Part shown: positions 14,423 through 22,947 of the stretch, one piece after another | Layout of the letters: each line of letters begins with the position of its first letter | Numbering within the stretch: the stretch's first letter is position 1 | From: Flavobacterium hercynium | GTDB taxonomy: Bacteria > Bacteroidota > Bacteroidia > Flavobacteriales > Flavobacteriaceae | Length of the DNA: 40,961 nt | Direction: 5' to 3' | Assembly (NCBI RefSeq): GCF_002217285.1 | Contig: NZ_MUGW01000055.1 | Location: 1 to 40,961, forward strand | Program-made: the position numbers and the translations under genes | Notes under the pieces: generated by a model | Seen by the model: the letters and a program-made list of their open reading frames with translations, nothing else | What the model was told of the DNA's origin: nothing | The model's database searches: none

Positions 14423-15298
14423 ATGACAAACGAACAACAAGCTATAAAAGCTACCTATTTCAGTATAGCCGGAAACACCTGCTTAGCCATTTTAAAAGGG
14501 TTAGCAGGTTTTTTTGGCAATTCATATGCCTTAATTGCAGATGCGATAGAATCAACTACAGACATATTTTCGTCTTGTTTGGTGCTATTCGGGATCAAAT
14601 ATTCTAATAAACCTGCAGATGAAAATCACCCTTACGGACATGGTCGTGCAGAACCACTTATTACTTTTTTGGTTGTAGGTTTTTTAATTACGTCAGCAAC
14701 CATTATTGGTTACGAAAGTATTGCCAACATTCAATCGCCACATGAAGGACCAAAACCCTGGACATTGATTGTTTTAGGCGCCATAATTATCTGGAAAGAA
14801 TATTCTTTTCGTGTGGTAATGAAACGCAGCAAACAAACCAATAGTTCTGTTTTAGCCGCAGATGCCTGGCACCATCGTAGTGATGCTATTACATCGGTTG
14901 CAGCGTTTATCGGAATTTCGATTGCCCTTTTTATGGGAGACGGTTATGAATCAGCAGACGATTGGGCGGCACTTTTTGCTGCTTTTTTTATCTTATACAA
15001 CAGCTACAAAATTTTCAGACCCGCTTTAGGAGAAATCATGGACGAACATTTAAATGATGATCTTGTCGAAGAAATTCGGGTTAAATCATTAACCGTAAGC
15101 GGAATTCTTGGTACCGAAAAATGCTTCATCCGAAAAGCAGGAATGCGCTATCATGTAGATCTGCATGCGATCGTTTCGGCTAAAATTTCTGTAAAAGAAG
15201 GACATGATTTATCACATAAACTACAAGACACTTTAAAAGAAAAGATTCCGCAATTAGGTAACGTCCTAATTCATATAGAACCAGATGATTATCATTGA
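14423..15298 (+). CDS. Cation diffusion facilitator (zinc/iron efflux) transporter
   Basis: The 291-aa inner-membrane protein has the CDF signature: ALIADAIESTTDIFSS in the second membrane helix, HPYGHGRAEPL, and DAWHHRSDAITS in the fifth helix, the latter holding the transport-site His and Asp. The C-terminal cytoplasmic domain (from about 205) has RKAGMRYHVDLHAIV and ends with HIEPDDYH. Members export divalent metals (Zn, Fe, Mn) using protons; the exact metal is not clear. It shares orientation with murA and may be read from the same transcript. Confidence 0.92.
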   Translation: MTNEQQAIKATYFSIAGNTCLAILKGLAGFFGNSYALIADAIESTTDIFSSCLVLFGIKYSNKPADENHPYGHGRAEPLITFLVVGFLITSATIIGYESIANIQSPHEGPKPWTLIVLGAIIIWKEYSFRVVMKRSKQTNSSVLAADAWHHRSDAITSVAAFIGISIALFMGDGYESADDWAALFAAFFILYNSYKIFRPALGEIMDEHLNDDLVEEIRVKSLTVSGILGTEKCFIRKAGMRYHVDLHAIVSAKISVKEGHDLSHKLQDTLKEKIPQLGNVLIHIEPDDYH

Positions 15299-15307
15299 TT
15301 TTTTTTG

Positions 15308-15480
15308 AGGTTCAAAGGGACAAAGGTTCAAAGGTGCTAAGGTTTTTTCTCTTGATGTTAAAAGAGATAAAGATGCTAGGATATATTTAACTGCTTTAAA
15401 GATTTAGCAGCTAAGTTATAAGAGACTTAACGACATGGCTCAGAGCCTCAGTCCCTTTGAACCTTTGTCCCTTTGAACCT
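15308..15480. repeat. Perfect 27-bp inverted repeat built from octamer units
   Basis: 15308-15334 and 15454-15480 are exact reverse complements, separated by 119 bp. Each arm consists of 8-nt units such as GTTCAAAG and GGACAAAG, extended by GTGCTAAG on the left. The array fills the gap between the convergent transporter and DUF5686 genes, so it could act as a shared transcription stop. Confidence 0.88.
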
Positions 15481-15486
15481 TCCTAA

Positions 15487-17976
15487 TTAATCTAATATAT
15501 TCAAAATCTTCAACCCCAGAACTACACCATTTTGTTGTACTCCGCCTTGATAAGAATGAACATAATCTAATCGGAATAATTTGAACTTTCCAAATCCGAG
15601 ATTATCTAAACCAATAGTAAGTTCAGTGTACGGTTTTCTGTCCGGAATTGCCAGCGAATGAAAACCAATATTCATCGTTGATTTTAATAAGTTTAGTAAC
15701 GGAATTTTATTCATTACAAATCCCATATCATTGTGTTCTAAGTGCATTTCAAAGTAACTGTCGTTTGTGCTGTTTGCGTAGTATGGCATTAAGTTAAAAA
15801 CATTCAGGTAGCGATCGGTTTGCCCGATGTGCGTTTGATTTCCGTTAAAATGTTTGTAATCGATAAATGCAATATTTTCGGCATTAAAAAATTTACCGGC
15901 TCTAAAGTTGGTTCCTAAAACACCTTTGTTGCCCAAAGCTAAATCATATTGTAAGGACGCACCAATTCTTTCAAATTCATATTTTTTCTCATTGGCAGCA
16001 AATCCTTTTTCAAAAGCCAGAAATAAGGTTGGGTATTTGTCATCTTTAAAATTATATCTTCCGTCCGGTCTCGAAATGTATTTATTTCCAAAATTAATTC
16101 GGGCATTTATAGCTGCTTTAAACAAATGATGAGGATCGAAAGCTGGAGTTTCAAAATCATCGGGAGCAATTGGATTGTTAGATGAAAAGCTGTCTTCTCT
16201 TTTGAAGAAAGAATAATTTGTAGTGTTAGAAAGCGGTTTTCGTTGTTCATAAGCGATTTTTCCGTTCAAGTTAACGCCATTTAAGATGTCTTGCGAATAA
16301 TTAATTTGAGCAAATTCCAAGTTGTACAATTTCATATAATTATCCCGAAAGAATAAAGTACTTATCGAATTTACAAATTTGCTGATAGGTTCCGCACTAC
16401 TAAATTGCGCCACTTTTGTTCCCCCAGAAATACCAATTGTAGCGAAGTTGATATTATTAAATTTATGACTAAACTCTCCAACAGCACGAAATCGCTGGTC
16501 TGAGAAACCATAATTAAAAGTGGTGCTTATGGTAGTGCTTTTTCCTTTTTCGTCATTCCATTTTTTAAAAGAAAAACCCGTATCTAAATTAAATCCCTGA
16601 ACTGTATTATAACTAAAAGAAGGTACGTTTAATAAACCTTCATAACTGAATGAGTATTTTTTAAAAGTATTTTTATAATCATAACCGGCCAATACAGACG
16701 AAATTTTAAACTCATTGTTTTTAGCATCAATAGAATCCGTATATTTTCGAGATTGTCTAATAGTGAGTAAACTGTCTTTTTTAGTATAATCGGTACTTTC
16801 TTCGAGTGTAAGCGGAATTGGTCTTATTTCATTCCAAAAGGCATCATCTTTTTTATTGGATTCGGCTTCAAAAGAGACAATTTCATTACCAAAAGTTTTC
16901 TTTTCGAAAGCGTCTTTAAATTCATAATTAGAATAAACATAATTAAACTGTCCGGAAAATTTTACGCCAAAAGCACCAGCATTGAAGGACAATGTTTGGG
17001 CGTTTTTAGACCAGATTTTATTTGCAGCATTGTAATTAAAACTTTGTTTTAACTTCATTATCTCTGTAAATTCATTTTTGATGCGGTACCCTTTTATATC
17101 TAAATCGATCGCATAAATAGCAAAACTATCATCGACAATATAAATGTAACCTTCAAAAACAGGTTCTTTGTCACGCCTTGGAATCACTTTAATTTTGTTT
17201 ATCTCGTGATTGTTAGCATCATAAAAAGTGCCTTCTAATTTGTATTTGTAATAGCTGAAGGCATTATCAGCAATAGGAGAGATGAGGTTTACGCCAAATT
17301 CCAGCGTATTGTCATAAAAATCATAAGTAGATAAAGTGGCTGTGTTATAGCTAAAACCTTTATTGTTTCCGGAAATTTTAGAAGCAATAATTCTTTCTTT
17401 TAATTTATTAGGCTTCTCAAAAGTAATTTTTGAAACCGTTTCAGATAAATACAAAATACCTGTTCCGGTAGAGTCAAGGTTAGAAGCCATGTCTTCGCCT
17501 ATGTCTACTTTTTGTCCAAGGAATTTTTTAGGTAAATCTCGAACTTTAAACATTCCTTTTGAGTAGAAATCAGCTGTAAATCGAGAAGTCTTCTCTGTAT
17601 TTTCTTTTTTATTGGCGATAGCACTTCTAATAATAGCGTTCGCCGGATTGTTCTTAGGATTAATAACAACTTCATTTAAATCAAAACTCTCTTCCGGCAT
17701 TTTTACATCCAGTGTAATAAGTTTTGAATCTGCTGAAACTGTTATTTTTTGAGTTTTAAATCCAAGGTACTGAAAGGTTATTTTGTTCTTACCAACTTCT
17801 TTTACATTGAGCTGATAATGTCCTTGTTCGTTAGATGTAGTTCCGGTATACGTGTTCTCTTCAAATACCGAAACAAAAGGCAACGGATTTCCTTTATGGT
17901 CAGTTATAGTGCCCTTAATCTGGGCAAAATTTGAAATCGAAAAAAATAAAAAGGCAAGCAGCGTATAGTTTTTCAT
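15487..17976 (-). CDS. DUF5686 outer-membrane-associated protein with carboxypeptidase-like regulatory domain
   Basis: The 829-aa product starts with a signal peptide (MKNYTLLAFLFFSISNFAQ). Residues about 20-100 form a carboxypeptidase-D-like regulatory beta-sandwich (IKGTITDHKGNPLPFVSVFE, then GTTSNEQGHYQL, YLGFKTQ). The rest, including NPANAIIRSAIANKK and many alternating aromatic strands, fits DUF5686 and a barrel-like C-terminus. Such proteins are Bacteroidota surface proteins of unknown role. The start is ATG 17976; ten codons upstream are also open but precede the signal sequence. Convergent with the CDF transporter; aroQ lies upstream on the same strand with 69 bp between. Confidence 0.85.
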   Translation of the reverse strand: MKNYTLLAFLFFSISNFAQIKGTITDHKGNPLPFVSVFEENTYTGTTSNEQGHYQLNVKEVGKNKITFQYLGFKTQKITVSADSKLITLDVKMPEESFDLNEVVINPKNNPANAIIRSAIANKKENTEKTSRFTADFYSKGMFKVRDLPKKFLGQKVDIGEDMASNLDSTGTGILYLSETVSKITFEKPNKLKERIIASKISGNNKGFSYNTATLSTYDFYDNTLEFGVNLISPIADNAFSYYKYKLEGTFYDANNHEINKIKVIPRRDKEPVFEGYIYIVDDSFAIYAIDLDIKGYRIKNEFTEIMKLKQSFNYNAANKIWSKNAQTLSFNAGAFGVKFSGQFNYVYSNYEFKDAFEKKTFGNEIVSFEAESNKKDDAFWNEIRPIPLTLEESTDYTKKDSLLTIRQSRKYTDSIDAKNNEFKISSVLAGYDYKNTFKKYSFSYEGLLNVPSFSYNTVQGFNLDTGFSFKKWNDEKGKSTTISTTFNYGFSDQRFRAVGEFSHKFNNINFATIGISGGTKVAQFSSAEPISKFVNSISTLFFRDNYMKLYNLEFAQINYSQDILNGVNLNGKIAYEQRKPLSNTTNYSFFKREDSFSSNNPIAPDDFETPAFDPHHLFKAAINARINFGNKYISRPDGRYNFKDDKYPTLFLAFEKGFAANEKKYEFERIGASLQYDLALGNKGVLGTNFRAGKFFNAENIAFIDYKHFNGNQTHIGQTDRYLNVFNLMPYYANSTNDSYFEMHLEHNDMGFVMNKIPLLNLLKSTMNIGFHSLAIPDRKPYTELTIGLDNLGFGKFKLFRLDYVHSYQGGVQQNGVVLGLKILNILD

Positions 17977-18045
17977 GAAAGTTTTTCTCTCACAAAAATA
18001 GAACAAGTTAAAAACGAGCTTATTAAAAATTTGTTAAAAATAGAC

Positions 18046-18459
18046 TTACAAGAAAGATTGAATTGCTAAGTCGTAACTTTTTAAGCCAAAGCCCAAAATA
18101 ACACCTTTTGCATTTCCTGATAAATATGACTGATGTCTAAAACTTTCGCGTGCATAAGTGTTAGAAATATGCACTTCGATCACAGGAGTTGTAACCGCTT
18201 TCATAGCATCACCTAAACCAATTGAAGTATGCGTGTAAGCACCTGCATTTAAGATAATTCCATCATACGTAAAACCACATTCCTGAATTTTTCCAATCAA
18301 TTCACCTTCGATGTTACTTTGGTAGTACGAAAGTTCTATATCTGAAAATTTGTTTTTTAGGATTTCAAAATAATCTTCAAAAGTCTGACTGCCGTATACT
18401 TCCGGTTCTCTTTTTCCTAAAAGATTCAAATTAGGTCCGTTGATGATGCAAATTTTCAT
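18046..18459 (-). CDS. aroQ: 3-dehydroquinate dehydratase, type II
   Basis: The enzyme makes 3-dehydroshikimate in the shikimate pathway. The 137-aa length fits the type II dodecamer family. Visible residues: INGPNLNLLGKREPEVYG with catalytic Y22, NAGAYTHTS with N71 and H77, EVHISN with H97, and YARESFRHQS with R108. Cytoplasmic. It precedes the DUF5686 gene on the same strand. In many Flavobacteria aroQ is next to xerD; here xerD is about 1.8 kb away with two barrel genes between. Confidence 0.96.
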   Translation of the reverse strand: MKICIINGPNLNLLGKREPEVYGSQTFEDYFEILKNKFSDIELSYYQSNIEGELIGKIQECGFTYDGIILNAGAYTHTSIGLGDAMKAVTTPVIEVHISNTYARESFRHQSYLSGNAKGVILGFGLKSYDLAIQSFL

Positions 18460-18536
18460 AATATAAATTGAGTTATTAAATGTGTTGCGCTATATGGATA
18501 GCCCACCACTGCATTTTAGAATATTGGTAAAAATAA

Positions 18537-18567
18537 AAAAACCGTTCTAAATAATAGAACGGTTTTA
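18537..18567. terminator. Bidirectional terminator after the minus-strand barrel gene
   Basis: ACCGTTCTA (18541-18549) pairs with TAGAACGGT (18555-18563), flanked by A-run and T-rich sequence. It follows the stop of the 18590 gene by about 23 nt. Confidence 0.85.
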
Positions 18568-18589
18568 GTAAAACTATGTGATATTCTTT

Positions 18590-19150
18590 TTAGAACAAGA
18601 AACCAGCTGATAATTGGAAAACAGAGTTTTTAACGTCAGCATTTTTTGATGCTTCAGTAAGTCCAATTCCGTAACGTCCCTGTACAAAGATGCTTTCAGT
18701 AATTTTTAGCCCTAATCCAAAGTTCAGACCAAAGTCGAAAGTTTCAGCATTTTTAACATCGAAGTCATTTTTTTCACTTAACAAAAATGAAGCTTGTGGT
18801 CCTGCTTCTACACTAAATGATTTTGTTAAATAGATTTTTGCCATTACTGGAATAGATAAATAGCCTAATTCGTTTTTAAATTCCTGACCTGCAGTTTTAT
18901 AGCTAGCTCCCTGAGTAGAGTACAAAAGCTCTGGTTGAATAGCAAATTTTTCTAATAATTTGATTTCTGCAAGAGCACCTACATGGTAACTAGTAATTCC
19001 TTCTTTGTCTACAGAAATTCCGCCAAAACTTGCATCTCCTGTTTGGTTAGCAAAGTTAACCCCTGCTTTAACCCCGAATTTTAATAATTGAGCCTGAATT
19101 GATGCTGATGTTGCCAGGAACAGAACAGCTGCTAAAAGTATCTTTTTCAT
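18590..19150 (-). CDS. Outer-membrane beta-barrel protein (PorT/OMP_b-brl_2 type), paralogue 1
   Basis: The 186-aa product has a signal peptide (MKKILLAAVLFLATSASIQAQ), then FGVKAGVNFAN and alternating strands such as IKLLEKFAIQPELLYSTQGASYK, LSIPVMAKIYLTKSFSVEAGPQ and FGLNFGLGLKI. It ends in Phe (LSAGFLF), as expected for BAM substrates. It is a small porin-family barrel of unknown cargo. It is the diverged sister of the plus-strand gene at 19646; the two share a 495-bp promoter region. Confidence 0.88.
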   Translation of the reverse strand: MKKILLAAVLFLATSASIQAQLLKFGVKAGVNFANQTGDASFGGISVDKEGITSYHVGALAEIKLLEKFAIQPELLYSTQGASYKTAGQEFKNELGYLSIPVMAKIYLTKSFSVEAGPQASFLLSEKNDFDVKNAETFDFGLNFGLGLKITESIFVQGRYGIGLTEASKNADVKNSVFQLSAGFLF

Positions 19151-19184
19151 AAATGTTATTTTTTAGATTAATTTTATTTTAATT

Positions 19185-19192
19185 CAAAACTA
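19185..19192 (-). promoter_or_regulatory. TAnnTTTG box of barrel paralogue 1
   Basis: TAGTTTTG on the minus strand, 34 nt before the ATG. No firm TTG partner was identified. Confidence 0.5.
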
Positions 19193-19601
19193 CAGAATTA
19201 AGATTTTATTGTTTTATGTTTTTTATAAAATAATTAATAAAATTCGCATATTATTTATGTTAACACCCTCTCTATAGTCAATCAGAGCTTTCAATTTCTT
19301 GGATGACAAGGAATTAATAAGGTTGCTTTTTACTTATTTCAGAAAATATACAACTGAAAAAGAATTGTCTTTTTAGTAAGTAATATCTTAAATAATGTTA
19401 ATTTAAACATTGTTATTAGACTCTTCTACCTGTATTCAGGTAATTGTATGCTTTTTGGGCGTTAATTTTTAGCTTATTTTTAAGACTTTCTGCTTTTATG
19501 TGTCAAATACACAGTGTTTTACGTTTTGTTTAACATGAGTTTAGCTGATAATTAGTGCAAAAATTGTTTAAATACAAGTTATTTTTTATAAACTATCATC
19601 T
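19193..19601. other. Intergenic region between divergent barrel genes
   Basis: About 400 bp with no gene. It is very AT-rich and has only small hairpins, for example TACCTG (19437-19442) with CAGGTA (19447-19452). The length suggests regulation upstream of one or both barrel genes, but no operator is recognisable. Confidence 0.6.
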
Positions 19602-19609
19602 TATATTTG
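19602..19609 (+). promoter_or_regulatory. TAnnTTTG box of barrel paralogue 2
   Basis: TATATTTG lies 36 nt before the ATG at 19646. No TTG is visible at the usual distance. Confidence 0.55.
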
Positions 19610-19645
19610 ACCCTTAATTTCAACCCAAATACAAATTAAAAAAAA

Positions 19646-20218
19646 ATGAAAAAAATTATTTTCGCTGCAATTGCAGTTATGGCATTTGGATTTACCAATG
19701 CTCAAAAAACAAGATTTGGAGTAAAAGGTGGTCTTAATATTTCTAACTTTTCTGCAGATTACAATACAGATGCATTAGTAGGTTTTCAATTAGGTGGTTT
19801 TGCAGAAATCAAAGTTATCGACAAATTAGTTATTCAGCCAGAACTTTTGTTCTCTGCTCAAGGTGCTAAATATAGTTTTGATCGTAGAGATTATAATATC
19901 AGATTAAACTACTTTAACATTCCTGTATTAGCTAAATATTACATTACAAAAGAATTTACTGTAGAAGCTGGTCCACAATTAGGATTTTTGGTATCTGCTA
20001 CAAATGATGGAGATAATGTTAACGGTGATTACAAAACTATCGATGCTGGTTTCAATTTAGGAGCTGGATATAATTTTACTGATAATTTATCATTAGGTCT
20101 TCGTTACACTATTGGTTTAACAGGTATCGAGAAAGATCGTGATTACGGTTTTTATGGTCGTGGATACGATGATACAAGAAGTGGTGTATTAGCATTATCT
20201 TTAGGATATAAATTCTAA
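19646..20218 (+). CDS. Outer-membrane beta-barrel protein, paralogue 2
   Basis: The 190-aa product has a signal peptide (MKKIIFAAIAVMAFGFTNAQ) and the same strand order as its neighbour: FGVKGGLNISNF, AEIKVIDKLVIQPELLFSAQGAKY, FNIPVLAKYYITKEFTVEAGPQLGFL, FNLGAGYNF, RYTIGLTG, ending LSLGYKF. Shared blocks such as IQPELL.S.QGA and VEAGPQ show a common origin by duplication. Outer loops differ, with a Tyr/Gly/Arg-rich loop (RDYGFYGRGYDDTR) near the end. Cargo or ligand unknown. A good terminator follows. Confidence 0.88.
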   Translation: MKKIIFAAIAVMAFGFTNAQKTRFGVKGGLNISNFSADYNTDALVGFQLGGFAEIKVIDKLVIQPELLFSAQGAKYSFDRRDYNIRLNYFNIPVLAKYYITKEFTVEAGPQLGFLVSATNDGDNVNGDYKTIDAGFNLGAGYNFTDNLSLGLRYTIGLTGIEKDRDYGFYGRGYDDTRSGVLALSLGYKF

Positions 20219-20241
20219 TTTTTATTAGATTTAATTTTAAG

Positions 20242-20269
20242 AACCTTCCCTAATCCGGAAGGTTTTTTT
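20242..20269 (+). terminator. Terminator after barrel paralogue 2
   Basis: AACCTTCC (20242-20249) pairs with GGAAGGTT (20257-20264), followed by T. Confidence 0.87.
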
Positions 20270-20297
20270 ATACATAAAAATGTTTTACTTTGTAGTT

Positions 20298-21194
20298 ATG
20301 AAATGGAACCGATATATAAAAGATTATCAATCGTATTTGCGAATCGAACGGGGTTTGTCTAAAAATACGATCGAAAATTATAGTTTTGATATCGAGCGCT
20401 TGTGCCTTTTTTTAGACAGTAATCAGATAGAAGTTTCCCCAGTTAAAATTTCTGATGAAACCATTCAGCAATTTATTTATCACGTTTCAAAAGAAGTCAA
20501 TCCGCGATCTCAGGCCAGAATTATATCCGGTTTAAAAAGTTTTTTTTCTTATTTGGTATTTGAAGATTACAGAGTAGATAATCCGTTAGAGTTAATCGAA
20601 TCACCAAAGACAGGTAGAAAATTGCCAGATACGCTTTCGATCGACGAAATAGATTCGCTAATTGCGGCCATAGATTTAAGTTCCAACGAGGGAGAACGAA
20701 ATCGTGCCATGCTGGAAACATTATACGGTTGTGGTCTTCGAGTATCCGAATTGGTTTCGTTAAAGATTTCTGATTTGTTTTTTGAAGAAGGTTTTGTCAA
20801 AGTTACCGGAAAAGGAAACAAAGAACGTTTCGTTCCGATTGGAAATCTAACAAAAAAGTACATTCTGATCTACCAAAATAATATACGTACTTCGCTGAAT
20901 ATTGAAAAGGGCTGCGAGGATACCTTATTTTTAAACAGAAGAGGAAATCAGCTTACCCGAGCAATGATTTTTACGATTATAAAAGATCTCGCAGTAAAAA
21001 TAGGATTGCATAAAAATATTAGCCCGCATACCCTTCGTCATTCTTTTGCAACACATTTACTGGAAAATGGAGCCGACCTAAGGTCTATTCAATTAATGTT
21101 GGGACATGAGTCAATTACTACTACCGAGATTTATGTGCATCTTGACAGAAGCTTTCTCAAAGAAGTTATGCATTCTTTTCATCCCAGAAAATAG
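20298..21194 (+). CDS. xerD: Tyrosine recombinase XerD
   Basis: XerD acts with XerC or alone at dif to resolve chromosome dimers. The 298-aa protein has an N-terminal SAM-like domain (YLRIERGLSKNTIENY, ISGLKSFFSYL) and a catalytic domain with the full set: Arg in YGCGLRVSELVSL, Lys in VTGKGNKER, HTLRHSFATHLLENGADLRSIQ, GHESITTTEIYVHLD with the Tyr. I prefer ATG 20298; an earlier ATG at 20280 lies right after the previous terminator and overlaps a TA-rich promoter-like TACTTTG. This is the housekeeping enzyme, intact and unlike the integrase remnant at 3.2 kb. Confidence 0.94.
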   Translation: MKWNRYIKDYQSYLRIERGLSKNTIENYSFDIERLCLFLDSNQIEVSPVKISDETIQQFIYHVSKEVNPRSQARIISGLKSFFSYLVFEDYRVDNPLELIESPKTGRKLPDTLSIDEIDSLIAAIDLSSNEGERNRAMLETLYGCGLRVSELVSLKISDLFFEEGFVKVTGKGNKERFVPIGNLTKKYILIYQNNIRTSLNIEKGCEDTLFLNRRGNQLTRAMIFTIIKDLAVKIGLHKNISPHTLRHSFATHLLENGADLRSIQLMLGHESITTTEIYVHLDRSFLKEVMHSFHPRK

Positions 21195-21346
21195 GAAGGG
21201 AAAAAGTGAAATAGGTAAAAAATTGAAAATCAGTTAGTTCAATTTAATTTTTTAATATATTACGCCCTATTTTGTAATAATGAAAAGCAATTATCGTTGT
21301 ATTGAATGTCGTGTAGTAATTCATTTTTACATAAATAATAAAAAAT

Positions 21347-22870
21347 ATGGTTTTTGATTTATATGAAAATGATGATTGTTTAGAGCTAAATAATTTTTAT
21401 AGAAAGTTGTTTGCAGAAATACCGGATTTTATTTTTCAGTTTGTTATCGATAAAAACAATAATTACTATTTTCCTTTTGTTAGTGATTCTGTATTTGAAA
21501 TTTTTGAATTTTCAAAAGAAGATTTCGCCAATGAGAAGAATAAATTAATAGTTTACGATAGAGTCTTTCCTTCAGATAAAAGCGTTTTTTTTAATTCATT
21601 AGTCAAGGCTAGAAAAGAAGTTCAGCCTTGGGAAGTTGAATTTAGAGGAATCTTGCCCAAAAAAGGACTTCGCTGGTTTAAGGTTTCTTCTAAAACCGAA
21701 ATAGATAACAACGGAAGTGTGAGCTTCTTCGGGCACATTACAGATATTACCGATTTAAAAGACAAAGAAGAAAAACTTCGCTTATCAGAAGAACGATTTC
21801 AGTTTGCGCTCGAAGCTTCTACTGCCGGCATTTGGGATTGGGATATCGTAACCAATCGTGTTTTTTATTCCTCATTATCATTGCGAATTTTAGAACTGGA
21901 ATCGACTGATATTTTTGACGATCCCGAGCGTTGGGATAAACTTGTACATCCGGATGATTTGCCAAAGTATTATGAAGATATACAGGAGCATTTTGAGAAT
22001 AGAATTCCATACTACGAAAATTACCACCGTGTCATGACGTCAAGCGGAAATTACAAATGGATTTTAGATCGTGGAAAAGTAATTGAACGGGATGAAAACG
22101 GCAAACCTTTGCGGGTTATTGGTACACATACTGATGTTTCGCTCCAAAAAGAAAAAGAACTCGAGCTTTTAAAAACAATGAAACTGTACAGCGATCAAAA
22201 CAGTCGACTACTGAATTTTTCACATATTGTTTCCCATAACCTAAACACGCAGGCAGGAAATATAAAATCTATTTTGGACTTTATAGATGCTGATGTCGAC
22301 AAGCATACCATTAATGAAATGTTAGAGCATTTACGAACAGTTTCTAATGACCTTAATGAAACCATTTCGAATTTAACCCAGATTGTCACAACACAAAGTA
22401 ACATCAATATCGCGGTTGTTCCTTTGCGATTAGGAGAATATATAGAAAAAACCATTTCAACCATCAAAGGGTACGATAAACAAACTAAAGTTACCATTGT
22501 CAATAATGTTCCGCAATATTTAACGATCAATTTTAATCCTGCTTATTTAGAAAGTGTTTTGCTGAATTTTACAACAAATGCCATTAAATATGCACACCCT
22601 GACAGAGATCCTATTATTGTTTTTGATTTTTTAATTGAGCCGGAAGGATTTAAAGCGTTGAAAATTACAGATAATGGATTAGGAATTGATTTGGCTGTTT
22701 ACGGAGATTTATTGTTTGGTATGTACAAAACATTTCATAAACATCAGGAAGCCCGTGGAATTGGACTTTATATTACGCGAAATCAAATTGAGGCAATGAA
22801 AGGCTCGATTTCTGTTGAAAGTGAGGTAGGAGTAGGAACAAGTTTTAAAATTGTTTTTAACGATGTTTAA
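21347..22870 (+). CDS. Soluble PAS-domain sensor histidine kinase
   Basis: The 507-aa protein has two PAS domains (about 20-137 and 150-267, the second with FALEASTAGIWDWDIVTN and ITD..VSLQKEK linkers), then a kinase core: phosphoacceptor H297 in FSHIVSHNLNTQAGN, N-box LNFTTNAIKYAHP (about 407-418), DNGLGID (442-448) and GIGLYITRNQIEAMKGSI (471-488). The H-box VSHNLNTQ is a variant common among Bacteroidota PAS kinases. No membrane segment or signal peptide is present, so the signal is sensed in the cytoplasm. No response regulator is adjacent; its partner lies elsewhere. Confidence 0.9.
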   Translation: MVFDLYENDDCLELNNFYRKLFAEIPDFIFQFVIDKNNNYYFPFVSDSVFEIFEFSKEDFANEKNKLIVYDRVFPSDKSVFFNSLVKARKEVQPWEVEFRGILPKKGLRWFKVSSKTEIDNNGSVSFFGHITDITDLKDKEEKLRLSEERFQFALEASTAGIWDWDIVTNRVFYSSLSLRILELESTDIFDDPERWDKLVHPDDLPKYYEDIQEHFENRIPYYENYHRVMTSSGNYKWILDRGKVIERDENGKPLRVIGTHTDVSLQKEKELELLKTMKLYSDQNSRLLNFSHIVSHNLNTQAGNIKSILDFIDADVDKHTINEMLEHLRTVSNDLNETISNLTQIVTTQSNINIAVVPLRLGEYIEKTISTIKGYDKQTKVTIVNNVPQYLTINFNPAYLESVLLNFTTNAIKYAHPDRDPIIVFDFLIEPEGFKALKITDNGLGIDLAVYGDLLFGMYKTFHKHQEARGIGLYITRNQIEAMKGSISVESEVGVGTSFKIVFNDV

Positions 22871-22890
22871 AGAGCTTGAAACTAGTATAA

Positions 22891-22929
22891 AATAATAAAG
22901 GCTGTCTTTTTAGGACAGCCTTTATTATT
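22891..22929. terminator. Long bidirectional terminator, 16-bp stem
   Basis: 22891-22906 and 22914-22929 are perfect reverse complements (core GGCTGTC/GACAGCC) with A/T ends. It serves the kinase gene and the convergent rny gene. Confidence 0.9.
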
Positions 22930-22947
22930 TATATATCGTAAATTAAA

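Noticed and set aside
20280..20297. Earlier ATG for xerD
   Set aside because: It lies 11 nt after a terminator tail and overlaps a promoter-like TACTTTG; family alignment supports 20298.
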